64,000 nt of DNA from Apostichopus japonicus (GCF_037975245.1 NC_092569.1:23818168-23882167); one strand, 5' to 3'. Counted from the stretch's first letter, positions 1 to 12,461 are shown. Made by a program: numbers and translations. Notes: generated from the letters alone by a model not told the origin.

Positions 1-70
1 GCCTACCGCATATAATAAAATATGCACAAAAATTGAACAAATGACAACTTTTTTTCAGAATTCCTAGTTA

Positions 71-2590
71 TTTTCTGAATACCGGTGTAAGGTACATGCT
101 TTCTTCACAGTTTTGTTGCATTACAGTGTTCAAAGTTTCATATACTGTGTCACCGGGTGGATTTCATTGAATTTTGGTAACAATAAATCACCCTTGTTTT
201 GTATTCAAATTTTTGTGTTGATTTTCTTTTAAAACACTGCTTCGATAGGGGTTACAATCTTAGCCCCCTACCCCTATAAATCCCCATGTATTTCCCACTC
301 GTACATCAATGTGTGTTGAACCCGTTTAGGATACGATTCAAACATTGACCATGGATCTCGATTTAAATTCATCTAAACTTTCTTCGAGTCCACAATTACT
401 AACTTTTCAAAATCTCAGTGAAGCCCAAATAATATGTTTCTTGTAAGTCGGTGGATCGCTAATGTTGCTACAACTTTCAAATGACGTAACCATAATTAAA
501 CGAGAGTATAAAATGTAAACATTATCATTAAATATTAGCTAATCTTGGTCTGGTGGTTGTTAGGAATGAAAAACGTTTATGACTTAATTATGACTTAATT
601 AGAAACAAAACAAGATATCTCATTTGCACATTATACGCAGGAAGGAAGAATATGATTTTCTGATTCATTTCTCGTTTTCGGTAAAGGATGTGATTCAGAA
701 TAAAACTCATTATAACCAACGAAATACTATAGATTTAATCACAATACTAACCAGTACTGACAGTTAGATCCCCATCTTCAGTCATTTCCACATTTCTCTA
801 TATGCATGGAATTCAACAGTGAAAAACGAAACTAATATTAATCAAAAATGTTCGTCAGTAAATGTTAGTTTCCAAAAACATAAACCAACAAATGCTCAGC
901 TTCTAGTCAAATTTGTTTTCTTGATATCAGCCAAATGAAAGCTTCTCTCTAATGGCATGGTGACTTTACTCCATGACTTGTAATGTTTCAGACAACTTCT
1001 CATGTGTCCAAAAATAGTATAACTAATCGGGTCGAGAATTACTCTGAAGAAGATTGGAATTTAATCAAAATAACCATTTTCCTGCATTTTGTTCTACCAA
1101 TTAAAGGTTGATAAGGAATCACAAAAGAATTTCATTCAAACCTTTAATCGCCGAGACAGACTTTCAAATTAATATCAATCACAAGTTGTCAGAACTTAGC
1201 ATCACCGTTGCGGTTATTGATCTGTCAGCCAATTGGGTTGTTGTTTACAGCTTTTAACTCTTAGCTATAGAATACGTCCATCACCTCCTACTCCCCTTTC
1301 CGTAGCATTATGAATCAGCAAAATGCCCAAAACGTAAACGAAAACTCGATGAAACGCCATGATTGTAGTCAGCTATCTTCTAGCAATCCAAATGCTATAT
1401 GGATTCTAAATGCATCGAATTTAAATACCGTAGCTTTAATTGTAGGGATTACTTCTAATGTCTTTAACAGAGAACTGTCTTTCCATGAAAATGGTATTAT
1501 ATCTATTGATTGTAGTAAAAACTGCTGACCTGTTTAAACGGAACAATTAAACAAAAAACAAGGAATGACAGGAAATTACACGCGGACGGATTTAGTTGTA
1601 ATAGAGAGAGTTGGAGAAACATAAACTAGACAACTCTGTTAGTGGTCGAAAACAGACAAAGAGAGGGCGCCACAAAGAGAAGTTGGTACAGTAATTCTAA
1701 GCTGACAGCAGAGCATTTCAATAATTAGCTAAAAACAGCAGATAATATTGAAACCTGGCAAACAAGAAGGGGAAATATTGGGCATCTTATCCATTATTCA
1801 ATCTGTGTTACAATGTATTAAGATGAGTGACTATAGGAGAGATTTATATTTAAAGTTGTAATTCTCGAAAACAATATCAATTTACCTATAGTCATGCTTG
1901 AGGGGTATATGGTACGTACGAGTGAGAGAGGGAGGGACATGAATTATTTTTGGAATTCGTCTTCTCTACCAATGGCCACAATAGTGACGTTAATGGGAAT
2001 TAAATGATTTTTTGCTACATATAAAACAATTATCTTTCTTTTACGCTTAGCTAGCCATATGAACAATTCGTTAGCAAGGAAATAGACAACATACTTGGTG
2101 ATATAATCGAAACTCATGTTTGGAGAAAAAGTCCTTGAAAACGTGAAATTTTTTTTGAAGATGACATTTAGATGATACGATTTCATGACTTCCTTATTTC
2201 GTCTAGAGTAGTCGTGTTGTTTGAAAGAGTGACGCCCTAAACTAATTCGAATCGCAGCTATAATGTAGCAGTGCTTATTGGATAAGATTCGGGACCGAAT
2301 TTGTCCTCTTTCATTGCTTCTGGTTTATAATCAAAATTATAATGTAAACGCCATTGGATGTGAGTAAGAAGCTAGATCTGATAACTCAATTGCAGGAACT
2401 TTGAACAACTTCCCGAACCCCATCAATCGGAAGTTGTCTGATCATTTACAGCTATATTCGTAATAACAAATATAACAAAGAGCCCTCCAAAAAGTACAGT
2501 TAATAATAAGAAAAACACCTGAAGGATTACAAAGAAAAAGTGATTGAGATAAAGATCGTTTCCTCATAGAAATGATTATAGATATGGATC
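71..2590. repeat. Segmental duplication, copy A (partner at 7837-10712)
   Basis: This block aligns in direct orientation with 7837-10712. The shared text starts near TTCTGAATACC (about 78 and 7838) and continues through the mini-exon, the signal-peptide exon and about 1.2 kb upstream of it, ending near CCTCATAGAAATGA (about 2575 and 10705). Copy A lacks two segments found in copy B: about 500 bp between the mini-exon and the signal exon, and about 120 bp overlapping the 3' end of the signal exon. The FReD exons that follow in copy B would lie left of base 1 and cannot be assessed. Confidence 0.85.
752..1360 (-). pseudogene. Decayed FREP paralog: signal-peptide exon and mini-exon, gene runs off the left edge
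   Basis: On the minus strand an ATG at 1360 opens a signal peptide (MAFHRVFVYVLGILLIHNA) almost identical to that of the gene at 5785-9749. A 46-nt mini-exon at 752-797 (RNVEMTEDGDLTVST, TAG acceptor and GTTAGT donor) matches that gene's second exon with two residue changes. The end of the signal exon, with its CECQHRR codons and GTAAGT donor, is absent. A deletion of about 120 bp relative to copy B fuses CATTATG directly to distant intron sequence, and the frame then reads into a stop about 11 codons later. Without a donor the first exon cannot join the mini-exon in the ancestral way, so I call this copy broken. An alternative donor cannot be excluded. Confidence 0.6.
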
Positions 2591-2685
2591 ATAATTGACA
2601 AATAAATAGTATTGTTTTAGAAAAAAAATATTGGAATCTTCGTGTGCAATACTTGGCAGTGGAATGAAAAGTACAAAATTCTGAT
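2591..2685. other. Unassigned AT-rich sequence
   Basis: This short stretch lies between the duplication and the Penelope-like remnant. I see no coding or repeat signal in it. Confidence 0.3.
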
Positions 2686-2930
2686 CATGTCATTTACATA
2701 TTCTACTGTGTACTTTGCAATGAGGGTAATTATGTAGGTGAAACAGGTTCGGCTTACGTTTTCAATAATCACAAAAAAAGTTCATTCGTGATAATTTTGC
2801 AGGATGTCCGAAAATTTTAATCTTCATTTACATTCTTTTAGAACCTAAAATGTATTTTAATTGTCTCTAACTAGAAATCCATAACTGAACGTAAATCTTT
2901 CGGCCTCAACAAAGACTTGGTACCCCTAAA
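2686..2930 (+). mobile_element. Penelope-like retroelement remnant (GIY-YIG endonuclease region)
   Basis: A forward frame reads HVIYIFYCVLCNEGNYVGET, the YI..C..C....YVGET signature of the GIY-YIG endonuclease at the C terminus of Penelope-like elements. It is followed by FNNH. After a frameshift comes text that would read IRDNFAGCP, and near the end GLNKDL, both typical of this region in the family. The frame is interrupted and no reverse transcriptase is visible, so it is a dead fragment of about 245 bp. A diverged relative lies at 42258-42545 in the same orientation. The family assignment rests on motif memory; a protein search with the frame would settle it. Confidence 0.55.
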
Positions 2931-3790
2931 TGACTACCAGTTCCACTAACGTATGTAATCCGTTCTTCCTATTCTTTGCTTCTTAATCCGCTTCCTGTAT
3001 AGCCATGGGTTATTTGGTTATATTTCCAGCAATGTTACTTTCACTTATCTTGCGTCATACTTTCATTGTGTTACTTTATTAATAATTATTATTATTATTT
3101 AGCCTAGGACTGGGAGGAAATGAAGCCTTCACTCAACTCAGGACAGTTCGTTCCCTCATCAATTCGTTCCACTTGCCTTGAAATTTCTTGTTGTGGAACG
3201 CTGTCTCAAACCATCCAAGAGTTAACTTCTAATAATGTGCAGCGGAGAGGTTTTCCTAGATTTATAAAAAAAAATCTGGAACGCATAGCTTCCTGAAAAG
3301 TTACGATAGGTGTAAATAAGTGCGCATCAGTGTGTGGAATTAAGTGAAGGAGCAAAGTTTCCATAATAGATACTCAAAGATCAGAGAGGACTAGAGATGG
3401 GTGCAATCTGGGGAGGGAGGGGGCGGAATCGGAAGTCTTAAGATTACCTTAAATCTGTCATTAAAATGGACCCTCTGTACATTCTGTACGACAAATTTCA
3501 CTATTTGGATGTATTGTAATCAGGCGGCGTGACTGACTACTATTTTATTTAGCATTTCACCGATTTTAAAAGGACAATTTCGTGTTACAACTGTCTGAAT
3601 TTCGTAACGAAAGGTCAATTTAATAACACAACGGCACTTTTTCATTAAGAAAATGTATGGGGAAAGATACTTTTCGTTAAAAAATACAGCACTCCTAATT
3701 TATGAAAAGAGGTACTTTTGAGACTTTGCCGTTGTGAACTGGTGAATGGTCAAAAGTAATTGAGTGTGTTGCCGTACCTGAAGTCGATTC
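2931..3790. other. Intergenic sequence without recognised genes
   Basis: AT-rich sequence with a short ATT repeat near 3085-3100 and a purine-rich patch near 3410. I see no splice-compatible coding exon or structured RNA. Confidence 0.3.
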
Positions 3791-4070
3791 ACACAGAGAT
3801 TACAGTAACTACTGTAAATCTTAAAACTTTGTACCACAGTAGAAACTGGATCGTGCTGATAAATATGATAAATCGGTAGTATGTGCTAGTAGATTAACAG
3901 CAAGAACTGAGGATAAGTGTAATCCCAACAAATGCTTCAAACTGGATTCGTTGGGACTACACATATCCTTAGTTCTTACTGTAATATGAATAGCACATGC
4001 TATAGTGTTATAGTAGATCAAGTTTATACTTTGGTACAAAACATTAAGATTTACAGTAGGTAGCTGTGTT
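3791..4070. mobile_element. Foldback / palindromic MITE
   Basis: The two halves are imperfect inverted repeats of about 120 bp. ACTACTGTAAATCTTAA on the left is mirrored by TTAAGATTTACAGTAGGTAG on the right. GGATAAGTGTAATCCCAAC is mirrored by GTTGGGACTACACATATCC. The loop is about 20 nt around 3930-3950. A transcript would fold into one long hairpin. The shape fits a nonautonomous foldback element or MITE; no transposase is present and I could not define a target-site duplication. Confidence 0.65.
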
Positions 4071-5114
4071 CTATGTGTGTACCGGGTGCCTGGATATGTA
4101 TTATATGGAAATAAACCTCTTATAACAATAAGGAATTAAAGAATGAACTTTTCCCATGTTAACAATTTATTCTAGCAATTGGAAAATCAAATAAATCATG
4201 AGCTTAACACAAAATATTTTTCGAAAAATTCCGAGGTAAATGATTCAACCTTCATGTTTGTGTCAATAGAACATAAATATGGTCTCAAGTTATTCTACAT
4301 GCTTTTTGTCTATCAAATATAATATTTAACAGACACTCATATCCAATCAACGATTCCAAAATAAGTTATTTTATATCAAAATTGTTAGCAATAGGAGTCG
4401 GTGGAACCACATAATTGTACTAAACAAAATTGATGAAATGATATTTATGAAGTCATTGATCCTAAGGTAATATTTCCACAAAGTGCAAAGAGGATGGTAG
4501 TCTCAGTTTTTTTTTACAATTTGAAACGCAATCTTATACCCTGAATAAACACGAGATAAGACCTGACGAGAGGGGGTAATTGGTTTCCCCAAGGCCCGGA
4601 GTCAATGAGGAGATCCACTGAGAAGGATTTGGAAATTTACCGAAGAAATTTAGAAAGTATAATGTATTGTGATTTTTCATAATAAAATCGAGGGGAAAAT
4701 GAAATGTGCAAGCAAACTATCTGTAATTATGTAGCCACTTTCCTCCTCTAGGGAATGATTCATTTTATAAAACATATTTATAAAAGACAAACTGACTGAA
4801 ATTTTAGACAATGGATATGCAAAGAATGTTTGTATGGCTACTAGGAACGGGGTTGTGGCCGCTGGATTACAAGCACACCGCTTCACAAATTCAGTTTCCA
4901 GCCCTTAGATGGTGAGCTCCCTATATGACCATGCAATATATACAATTACTATATATTTAAAGCCGAATTTCTCTTGAAATATCTCCCTTGCCTCTTTTTC
5001 GGTCGTGTCCGACAGAAACTTAGGCGTGATCCCTTGTTAAACGGTAGCAACATACTGCGGCTTCTGACTGGCACCCACATCAAAGAACTAGCTGTGGGCA
5101 TTTCAAACAACTAA
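4071..5114. other. Intergenic sequence without recognised genes
   Basis: AT-rich sequence with short poly-T runs. I saw no coding exon, repeat unit or structured RNA. Confidence 0.3.
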
Positions 5115-5186
5115 GGGCTGGATAGCCCAGTTGGTACTGCGCTGTGTCTGTTATCCAAACGCCACTGGTTCGAATCCAGTTCTAGC
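5115..5186 (+). repeat. tRNA-derived sequence, probably a SINE head
   Basis: It has an A-box-like TAGCCCAGTTGG (5123-5134), a perfect B box GGTTCGAATCC (5167-5177), and a T arm that pairs perfectly (ACTGG/CCAGT around TTCGAAT). The D stem (GCCC against CTGC) and the acceptor stem do not pair well, and no convincing anticodon arm forms. This looks like a tRNA-derived promoter head rather than a working tRNA gene. A diverged tRNA remains possible. Confidence 0.45.
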
Positions 5187-5784
5187 AATGACAATTTCTT
5201 TGCTCCTTTTTAATATTTTGTTGTAGTGATTCAGTAATTATAAACGATTTTCCTTGCTTGTATAAGCTCTATAGTTGATTACTGTAATAAATGAGTTTAG
5301 CAGCGTACAACAACATCAGCCTTATTGGTGTTTGCCAAGCAAAACAGAAATGACACAGGGAGGAGGGAGGAGGTAGAGAAGAGACCATGGTATGTTTCGT
5401 TACCTTAATGAGAAAGCACCGGATTAGGGGTGGGGAAGTGGGTGTAGAAGATACCCCATGGCCTCACGAAACTTAAGCATGCCGTATATTGGTTGGATCT
5501 TTGCAATCATAATATCAACTTCAGTATAGTACTATTGATCACAGTGCTACTAAAATAATACAGAAAGAAAACCAATATGCAATGTAAATATTAAAGTTGA
5601 TCACGTGTATTTGTTTTGATATATATGGAGAAAAAGAAAGAGAAAGGCACCACAGAGTTTGGTGAAGTACCATATGTGAGAAGAAGCCCGAGTATTGCTC
5701 GGTAGTAGCATAAGGAACACTGTCAGGTACAATCAATTTTTCGCCCAAAAAGGAATGAAAAAAGGGGCCGTGGTGGGGTGTAGT
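5187..5784. other. 3' flank of the FREP gene at 5785-9749
   Basis: This is downstream of the minus-strand stop codon. I found no canonical AATAAA on the minus strand here, so the 3' UTR end is undefined. A purine-rich stretch lies near 5360-5440. Confidence 0.3.
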
Positions 5785-8700
5785 TTAAAGAGGTCTAACT
5801 TTCATTTCGGTAAATTTCAGATTACAGTTTCCCCCAGGAAGGCCAGTCCATTCAATACAAGCATCCACAAAGTCACCAGTGCGAAAGAAATAGCGAGAGT
5901 TGAGATCACATTCGTCGCATCGGTTGTACCACCAGGCACTGCCCTGTGACAAGGCACAATTACCAGTACCGTGTTTGTCATTATCGTTGTCGGTAGTTGT
6001 GAAGGACATATTTCTGTGAATTGCAAATGAGTCTGTACCTGTAACCAAATATGAAAAAAAGAATTAAACCCATAAACAAAACAAGGTATAGGTACGTGAT
6101 CAATCTATATATATGCAGAGAGAATTGCATATATTTATTGAAAATATATATTTAAATTTAATCTAATACAAAAATTAATTGTAAAATATTCTTTATATTG
6201 TTATTCCTGTGCCAGAAATTAATATGGAAAAGAGAAATATGCCACACTGGTAGTTGAAAACCACCTCTTAGTTTTTGTTGTCCCAACCTCAATTCTATAA
6301 GACATTGTTTCATTCTTATTGTTTACCGATTTCTCAATTCCTATTCTTATCGATATATTAATTATTCCGTCGTTCTCAATTGCATATTTAAATAAAACGA
6401 AAATACTTAAGCATATATATTTTGAAAAGGTATTGAGTAGAACAAAATACTAACATGTACTTTCCGGCAAGTATTGTCCGAGCTCAACCAGTCTGTATTT
6501 ACTGCTCTCGTCACTGATTCGGAATCGATCATACTTGGCAAAGTAAGGAACGTCGTGTTGGTTATTCATATCAATCCGAATCTCATACTTCTTTTGATTC
6601 GTCAAGAGAGAGATTTTGTCGTTACCTAACCAAAATTCCCCGTTCAGAAAACCAAATCCATGTTTGTAATCGTACCACTTACGGAAGAAATCTACGGACC
6701 CGTCAACGCGACGCTGGATTATCTGTCGAATGCGATTTATTGAGAAGGCGGTTGAATAAAAGTGAAAACTTAAAGCTGCAATTTAAGTATACGGTTGCAA
6801 CTTTGCATCACTTTTACTCGTTGTTGAAATCAATAACTTATGTATAAATTCTTGCGTACTTTAAACGGGTTTACAGCATAGGAAAATGTTTTGCCGTCTG
6901 ACCCGTGCTTTCGTTTGAGTTTAGTCTGACCAGTGCTTTAGTTTGAGTTGTTCTTACATTTTCCTACTTATGGTTTACATTTGTAAGGAGTTTTTTCTTG
7001 ATTCGCTCCTTGAGATCATTAATCGTCATGGCATACACTCTCAAGGGATAGAGGCAGTGGTTGGTCAGAGACTACAGCCATGGAGCGCGGGTCAATGAGG
7101 AAGCCTTATTTTCAGAATGGAATGGAATCATCAGCTATTTAGGAAATGACGTCATCAGCAAGTTTCATGAAAGGAGCATTCTCTGCGGGAATTTAGCATA
7201 TTTATTCAAAAAGTCAATATCTTAAATGGAAAGGCGCAGGTGAGGTGGTTTATACAGGGATTCTAACTGTAGACTTCACAGACCCACTCACAGACCCACA
7301 CACAGACCCACTCTCAGACCCACACACAAACCCACTCTCAGACCCACTCTCTCTCTCATGTCAGCATGTGGCTTGATCAAACTAATTTTGATAAAACTAT
7401 ATCAGTTTAACTGCATATATTGCTGGTTCCGCTAGTGCGATTTCCTTCTAATTGACGAACAAAATATAGAGAAATTCTTCAACTTAACTTACAGTCCAAC
7501 CCCCTCCATCAATCGAGTTGTTACAGTATACACGGAAAGGTTCTAGAGCATCGTCCGGCTGAATAAGATAAACTCCAGACTTCATAGTAGAAAATCTTGA
7601 TGAGAACTTCATGAGATAGTCACGGACTTCAGAACAATCTCTCGGGTACTCGCTTCCTGGTAATTGAAAAATGACGTGATTGCGTAAGCTGATCAATGAC
7701 TGAAGTGAGTAATTTTCTAATAATCTTTGTTTAGTAGCATTATTGAGTGAAATTTGACCTAAATAGTCCTTGGATTTTATATTCAGTTTTTATATATAAT
7801 ACATAGACTAATATAGACTATAAAGACTAGTTTCTGAATACCTGTATAAGGTACATGCTGTATACATATTCATATGTTCGTTGCATTACATTGTTCAATG
7901 TCTCATATAGTGTGTCACCGGGTAGATTTCATTGAATTTTGGTAACATTAAATAACATTAAATGTTTTTGCCTTGAAATTATTGTTGTGATTTTCTTTTA
8001 TAAAACACTGCTTCGATAGGGGTAACAATCCCTGCCCCCTACCCCTATACATCCCCATGTCTTTCCCAGTCCTACATTAATGTGTGTTGAACCCGTTTAG
8101 TATACGATCCAAGCATTGACCACTGATCTCGTTAAATTTATATTCATCTAAACTTATATCGAATCCGCAATAACTGACTTCTCAAAATCTCAGTGTAGTC
8201 CAAAATATATGTTTATTGTAAGTCGGTGGATCGCTAATTAAGCTACAACTTTCAAATGAAGTAACTATACTTAAACGACAGTATCAAATGTAATCATTCT
8301 CATTAAATATTAGCTAATCTTGGTCTACTGGTTTTGGGGAAAGAAAAACGTTTATGACGTAATTATAAACAAAAGCTGACATCTCATGTGCACATTCTAC
8401 GCAGGAGGGAAGAACTTGATTTGCTGTTTTTGATTTTCTGTTTTTCGATAAAGGATGCGACTAAGATAAAAACGATAATTTACATGAAATAACTTAACAT
8501 GGATTTAATCGCAATACTAACCAGTACTGACAGTGAGATACCCATCTTCAGCCATTTCCACATTTCTCTACATGTATGGAATTCAACAGGGATAAAAAAA
8601 AAATAGAAACTAATAGTAATTAAAATGTTTGTCAGTTAATATTAATTTCCGAAAATATAAACCAACATTAGTTCAGGGTTTAGTCAATTTTGTTTTCTTG

Positions 8701-9749
8701 ATATCAGCCAAATGAAAGCTTCTCTCTAATGGCATGGTGACTTTACTCCATGACTTGTAATGTTTCAGACAACTTCTGATGTTTCGTAGGAAAGTTTAAC
8801 TAATCGGGCCGAGAATTACTCAGAAAAAGATTGTAATTTAATCAAAATAACAATTCTTCTGCATTTTGGTTAGGTTACTACGCGATCATAAATGAATTTG
8901 ATTCGAACCTTTAATCGCCGAGACAGATTTTCAAATTAATATCAATCACAAGTTCAATATATTTCAGTAATATAGAGTAGACGAATGCGTGTTCTAATCA
9001 CATTTGTTCCTTTCATACACACAAGTCTGAAGATTTGATAAAGACTTAATTTTCATTATGGTTATTCTTTATTAACTGTCATAAAGATGAGTTTTGCAAG
9101 TTTTGCTGAGTCTGAAATATTGGAAGTCTAAACATGACTTCATAAAAGCACTGGTGTTGGTATATAAACTGTTATGATGACACCTTGAAAATATAAAAAT
9201 AAATACTATGAGACAGTAACAGGATCCAGGTCCTAGAGGTACTATGACATCACAGATTCACAATATGATATCACTCATTTAAACTCTCCCGAACTCTTCC
9301 GAATGAATCACGATTTTTCTTAGATATGTAGGGGATATCTTCCTCACAAAAAATACCTCAATGATAAACTTAAGATGAAAGTTAGGGTTTGAGTCTCCTT
9401 AGATGAAATTAAGTGGTACATACAACACCATTATGTCTAAAATTTCCTATAAATATCAGAATTTAGCATCACCGTTGCAGTTATCATGGATCTGTCAGCC
9501 AATTGGGTTGTATTTACAGCTTTTAACTCTTAGCTATAGAATACGTCCATCACCTCCTACTCCCTCTTCCGTTCCTCTCTATTTACTCTTTCCCGCGCCA
9601 CATCCCCTCTTTCCCACAAAACACAATTGAGTAAATTATTTTTCGCCCTCATGACTTTTTTAACTTACCCTTCGATGTTGGCACTCGCAACTAACATTAT
9701 GAATCAGCAAAATGCCCAAAACGTAAACGAAAACTCGACGAAACGCCAT
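5785..9749 (-). CDS. Secreted fibrinogen-related protein (FREP/ficolin-like), five exons, apparently intact
   Basis: Minus-strand exons: 9669-9749 (signal peptide, MAFRRVFVYVLGILLIHNVS), 8522-8567 (mini-exon, RNVEMAEDGYLTVST), then the fibrinogen C domain in 7493-7656, 6461-6722 and 5785-6038. All junctions have AG acceptors and GT donors (GTAAGT, GTTAGT, GTAAGT, GTACAT). Phases run 0, 1, 0, 1, giving 268 residues and a stop. FReD hallmarks: [44 protein letters not shown], and GNCALSQGSAWWYNRC near the C terminus. The Ca2+ loop reads DNDND where lectin-type FReDs usually have DRDND, so calcium binding looks possible. The family binds acetylated sugars or microbial surfaces as secreted oligomers. 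There is no collagen or coiled-coil stalk, so how it would oligomerise is unclear. An LTR retrotransposon lies about 1 kb upstream. Exons were assigned by eye and need transcript support. Confidence 0.85.
7270..7352. repeat. Minisatellite, ACAGACCCACTC-type 10-20 bp units
   Basis: The phrase CAGACCCAC alternating with TCT/CAC recurs about eight times. It lies in the intron between the first and second FReD exons of the gene at 5785-9749, and no function is apparent. Confidence 0.8.
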
Positions 9750-10712
9750 GATTGTAGTCAGCTCTCTTCTAGCAATTCAAATGCGGATTCTAAAAGCATC
9801 GAATTTAAATACCGTAGCTTTAATTGTAGGGATTACTTCTAATGTCTTTAACAGAGAACTGTCTTTCTATGAAAATGGTAGAATATCTATTGATTGCAGT
9901 AAAAACTGCTGACCTGTTTACAAGGAACATTTAAACAGAATGTAATAACAGGAAATCACGTGCGGACGGATTAGTTGTAGTAGCGAGAGTTGGAGGACTT
10001 AAACTGCACAACTCTGTTAGTGGTCGAATGCAGACAAATAGAGGGCGCCACGCAAACAAAGTTTGTACGGTAATTTTAAGCTGACAAAAAAAAAATATTG
10101 GGCATCTTATCCATTATTTAATCTATGTTACAATTGCATTTAGATGAGTGACTAGGAGAGATGTTTATTTCAGGTTGTAATTCTCGAAAATGATATCAAT
10201 TTACCAATAGTGTTGCTTGAGTTGGGGTAAAAGTCCTTGAAATCGTGACATATCTATCAAATTTTGAAGATTACATTTAGATGATATGATTTCATGACTT
10301 TATCATTTCGTCTAGAGTAGTCGTGTTGTTTGAAGGGCAACGCTCTAAATTAATTCGAATAGAAATGCTATAATGTTGCAGTGCCTATTTGGATGCCATA
10401 TCGAGAGAGATTGGGGACCGAATTTTTCCCATTTCAGTGGTAATGGTTTATAATCAAAGTTAAAAGACAAGTGTAAACTTGAAGCTAGATCTGATATCTC
10501 AATTGCAGGAACTTTGAACGACTTCCTGAACCCCATCAATTGGAAGTTGTCGGATCATTTACAGGTATTTCGTAATAACAAATATATAAAGAGCCCTCCA
10601 AGAAAGTACAGTTGATAATAGGAAAATAAGTAGGGCGAAAGGAAACACTTGAAGGATTACCAAGAAAAAGTCATTAAGATAAAAAGTCATTCCCTCATAG
10701 AAATGACCAATA
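7837..10712. repeat. Segmental duplication, copy B (partner at 71-2590)
   Basis: This is the direct-orientation partner of copy A. It holds the intact signal exon and mini-exon of the minus-strand FREP gene and about 1 kb of 5' flank. Compared with copy A it has about 500 extra bases (roughly 8957-9465) and about 120 bases (roughly 9575-9695) that include the signal-exon splice donor. The LTR retrotransposon is inserted at its right end in a short (TA)n tract. Confidence 0.85.
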
Positions 10713-10722
10713 TATATATATA

Positions 10723-12270
10723 TGTAATGACAGAGAGTAAGGAAGAACAAACAAAACAAATCAAATAGATTCCGTACTTCTCCGTACGTGGTGGCAACTT
10801 TATTGGGGGTTATGTTTAAGCATGGTAAGAGGGCGGTGGATAATATCTACTCTTGGAGATGAGTAAACTACTGCAAAATAAAAAGGAAGAACAAAACTAA
10901 TAAGTATAAAATAAGAAAATATATGGGCAAGACATCTTACGAAAATAACTGGTAACTGTATGACCTGAACTCTTACATATCCATTAGGCAACTCTAAAAA
11001 TAGCAGAAAATTATACTGAATAGGGCTGACATTTAAGCCTACACCCTATGTTAAACTTAGTACCAATACATTAAACTGCGACCATTTAAGGTCAGGTTAA
11101 CATAGTTTCGCTCAACTAACCAATGAGAGAGGGATATTTAAATCCAAGGACACGTCTGCCCAACAATCTCTATACTACAACAAGTATAACCTTCATCGTA
11201 ATCGTGAAACAGTCTTTGATAAATAGAAAACAGGTGGCTTTAACCAACATACAATTAAACCAGTACATTTCCTTATGAGATAATAATATAACCCATAGAG
11301 GTAAGTAATTAAGCCCTCGGCTATTGGCATATAGACCAGGCAAATAGGTTAAGAAAACAATAAAATAAGAGAAAAGAATATAAAATAGAAAACAATAAAA
11401 TAAGATAAAAGAATATAAAATAAACATGAGAGTAATATCAATCCAAGCTAAAATACAAGCAAAACTTCTAGTATAATAGACCAGTTACAACTTCAGGCCT
11501 AAACAACTCCATACGGTACATTGGTGTAACGCACATGGGCGCCGCCATCTTAATTACTAAAAGAGGGCGCTAACCTGAAATCGTGTCAGCGATATATACA
11601 ATATTTACATAATATTGGGCCAGTAACGAAACAAAGGGCCCAGTCTTAAATACTTTTACTTAACTTAACCTTTGCCGTTAATAAAACAATAATGCTCATA
11701 CAACGTTATCCAATAATGATCTTAAGGATCTGCTCCACAAAATGAACATAAAATCTACATGATACAAGCCCGATGATAAATGTATTTAAGTTGAAAAAGA
11801 CCAGCCTATCTGCGGGATTTATACGAAATACCACGCTGTACCTTACACAATGAGGCTATATGGTGAACAATACAAGTTGTACGGTATATGCACACTTTGA
11901 ACAGCGAGTGTTTACGAGGCCCGACTGTGGGTCTACGAAAAGTTTGCCTAATCTCGCTTTCAAAACTACTTAATTAGAGACGAAAAGCATCAAATACAGT
12001 TAAGATAGTATTTACCTCTAACATGTTGGCTGATGAACTACATCTCTCAATAAATGACGGTAATGAGAACAAAATAGTAATATACAATATGGCTGCCGTT
12101 GAACGTAAAGCAAGGTGATTTCGTAATGAATAGAATAAAGAGAGAACGAACAGGGCTTACTTAGCGAAACCGCAAGCGCTGAACATGGAACGCCAAATAG
12201 AACAAAAGTATACTAGAGAGTACATGCACATTACGTAAATAATCGGTAGCCTAATGGGCACTACCTCACA
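10723..12270 (-). repeat. 3' LTR of the Ty3/gypsy element
   Basis: A 1548-bp direct repeat of 17525-19072 bounded by TGTAATG and CCTCACA in plus-strand reading. Differences seen: ATATGGG here against ACATGGG in the partner (about 10922), and CCCTCGG against CCCTAGG (about 11318). Short hydrophobic open frames inside it (such as 11170-11427) are compositional and occur identically in the other LTR. Confidence 0.95.
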
Positions 12271-12283
12271 CTCTCCCCTGCTA
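12271..12283 (-). promoter_or_regulatory. Polypurine tract of the LTR element
   Basis: On the minus strand AGCAGGGGAGAG lies immediately before the 3' LTR. This is where second-strand DNA priming is expected in LTR elements. Confidence 0.75.
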
Positions 12284-12461
12284 AAGGAAGTTTGTCCTCA
12301 AACGACCAATGTATACGAGATATCTGAAATACGATAAAATGGATTAATATGAAAGAAAACTTTAACAAAAAAATATACATGCGTATCCGCACTACCAACT
12401 AAAAGTACTTGGGCAAACTATTGCTAGCAAAAAAAACTGTTTATATACAATCAAGGTTGAT

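Noticed and set aside
1310-1528. Plus-strand 72-codon frame, with a relative at 9627-9842
   Set aside because: Similarity between the two comes from the duplicated signal-peptide exon read on the wrong strand.
5115-5186. Functional tRNA gene
   Set aside because: The D stem and acceptor stem do not pair and no anticodon arm forms; kept only as a tRNA-derived repeat.
11170-11427. 85-codon hydrophobic minus-strand frame (and its copy at 17972-18229)
   Set aside because: It lies wholly inside the LTR, is duplicated for that reason, and its Phe/Tyr/Ile/Leu-rich content follows from AT-rich sequence.
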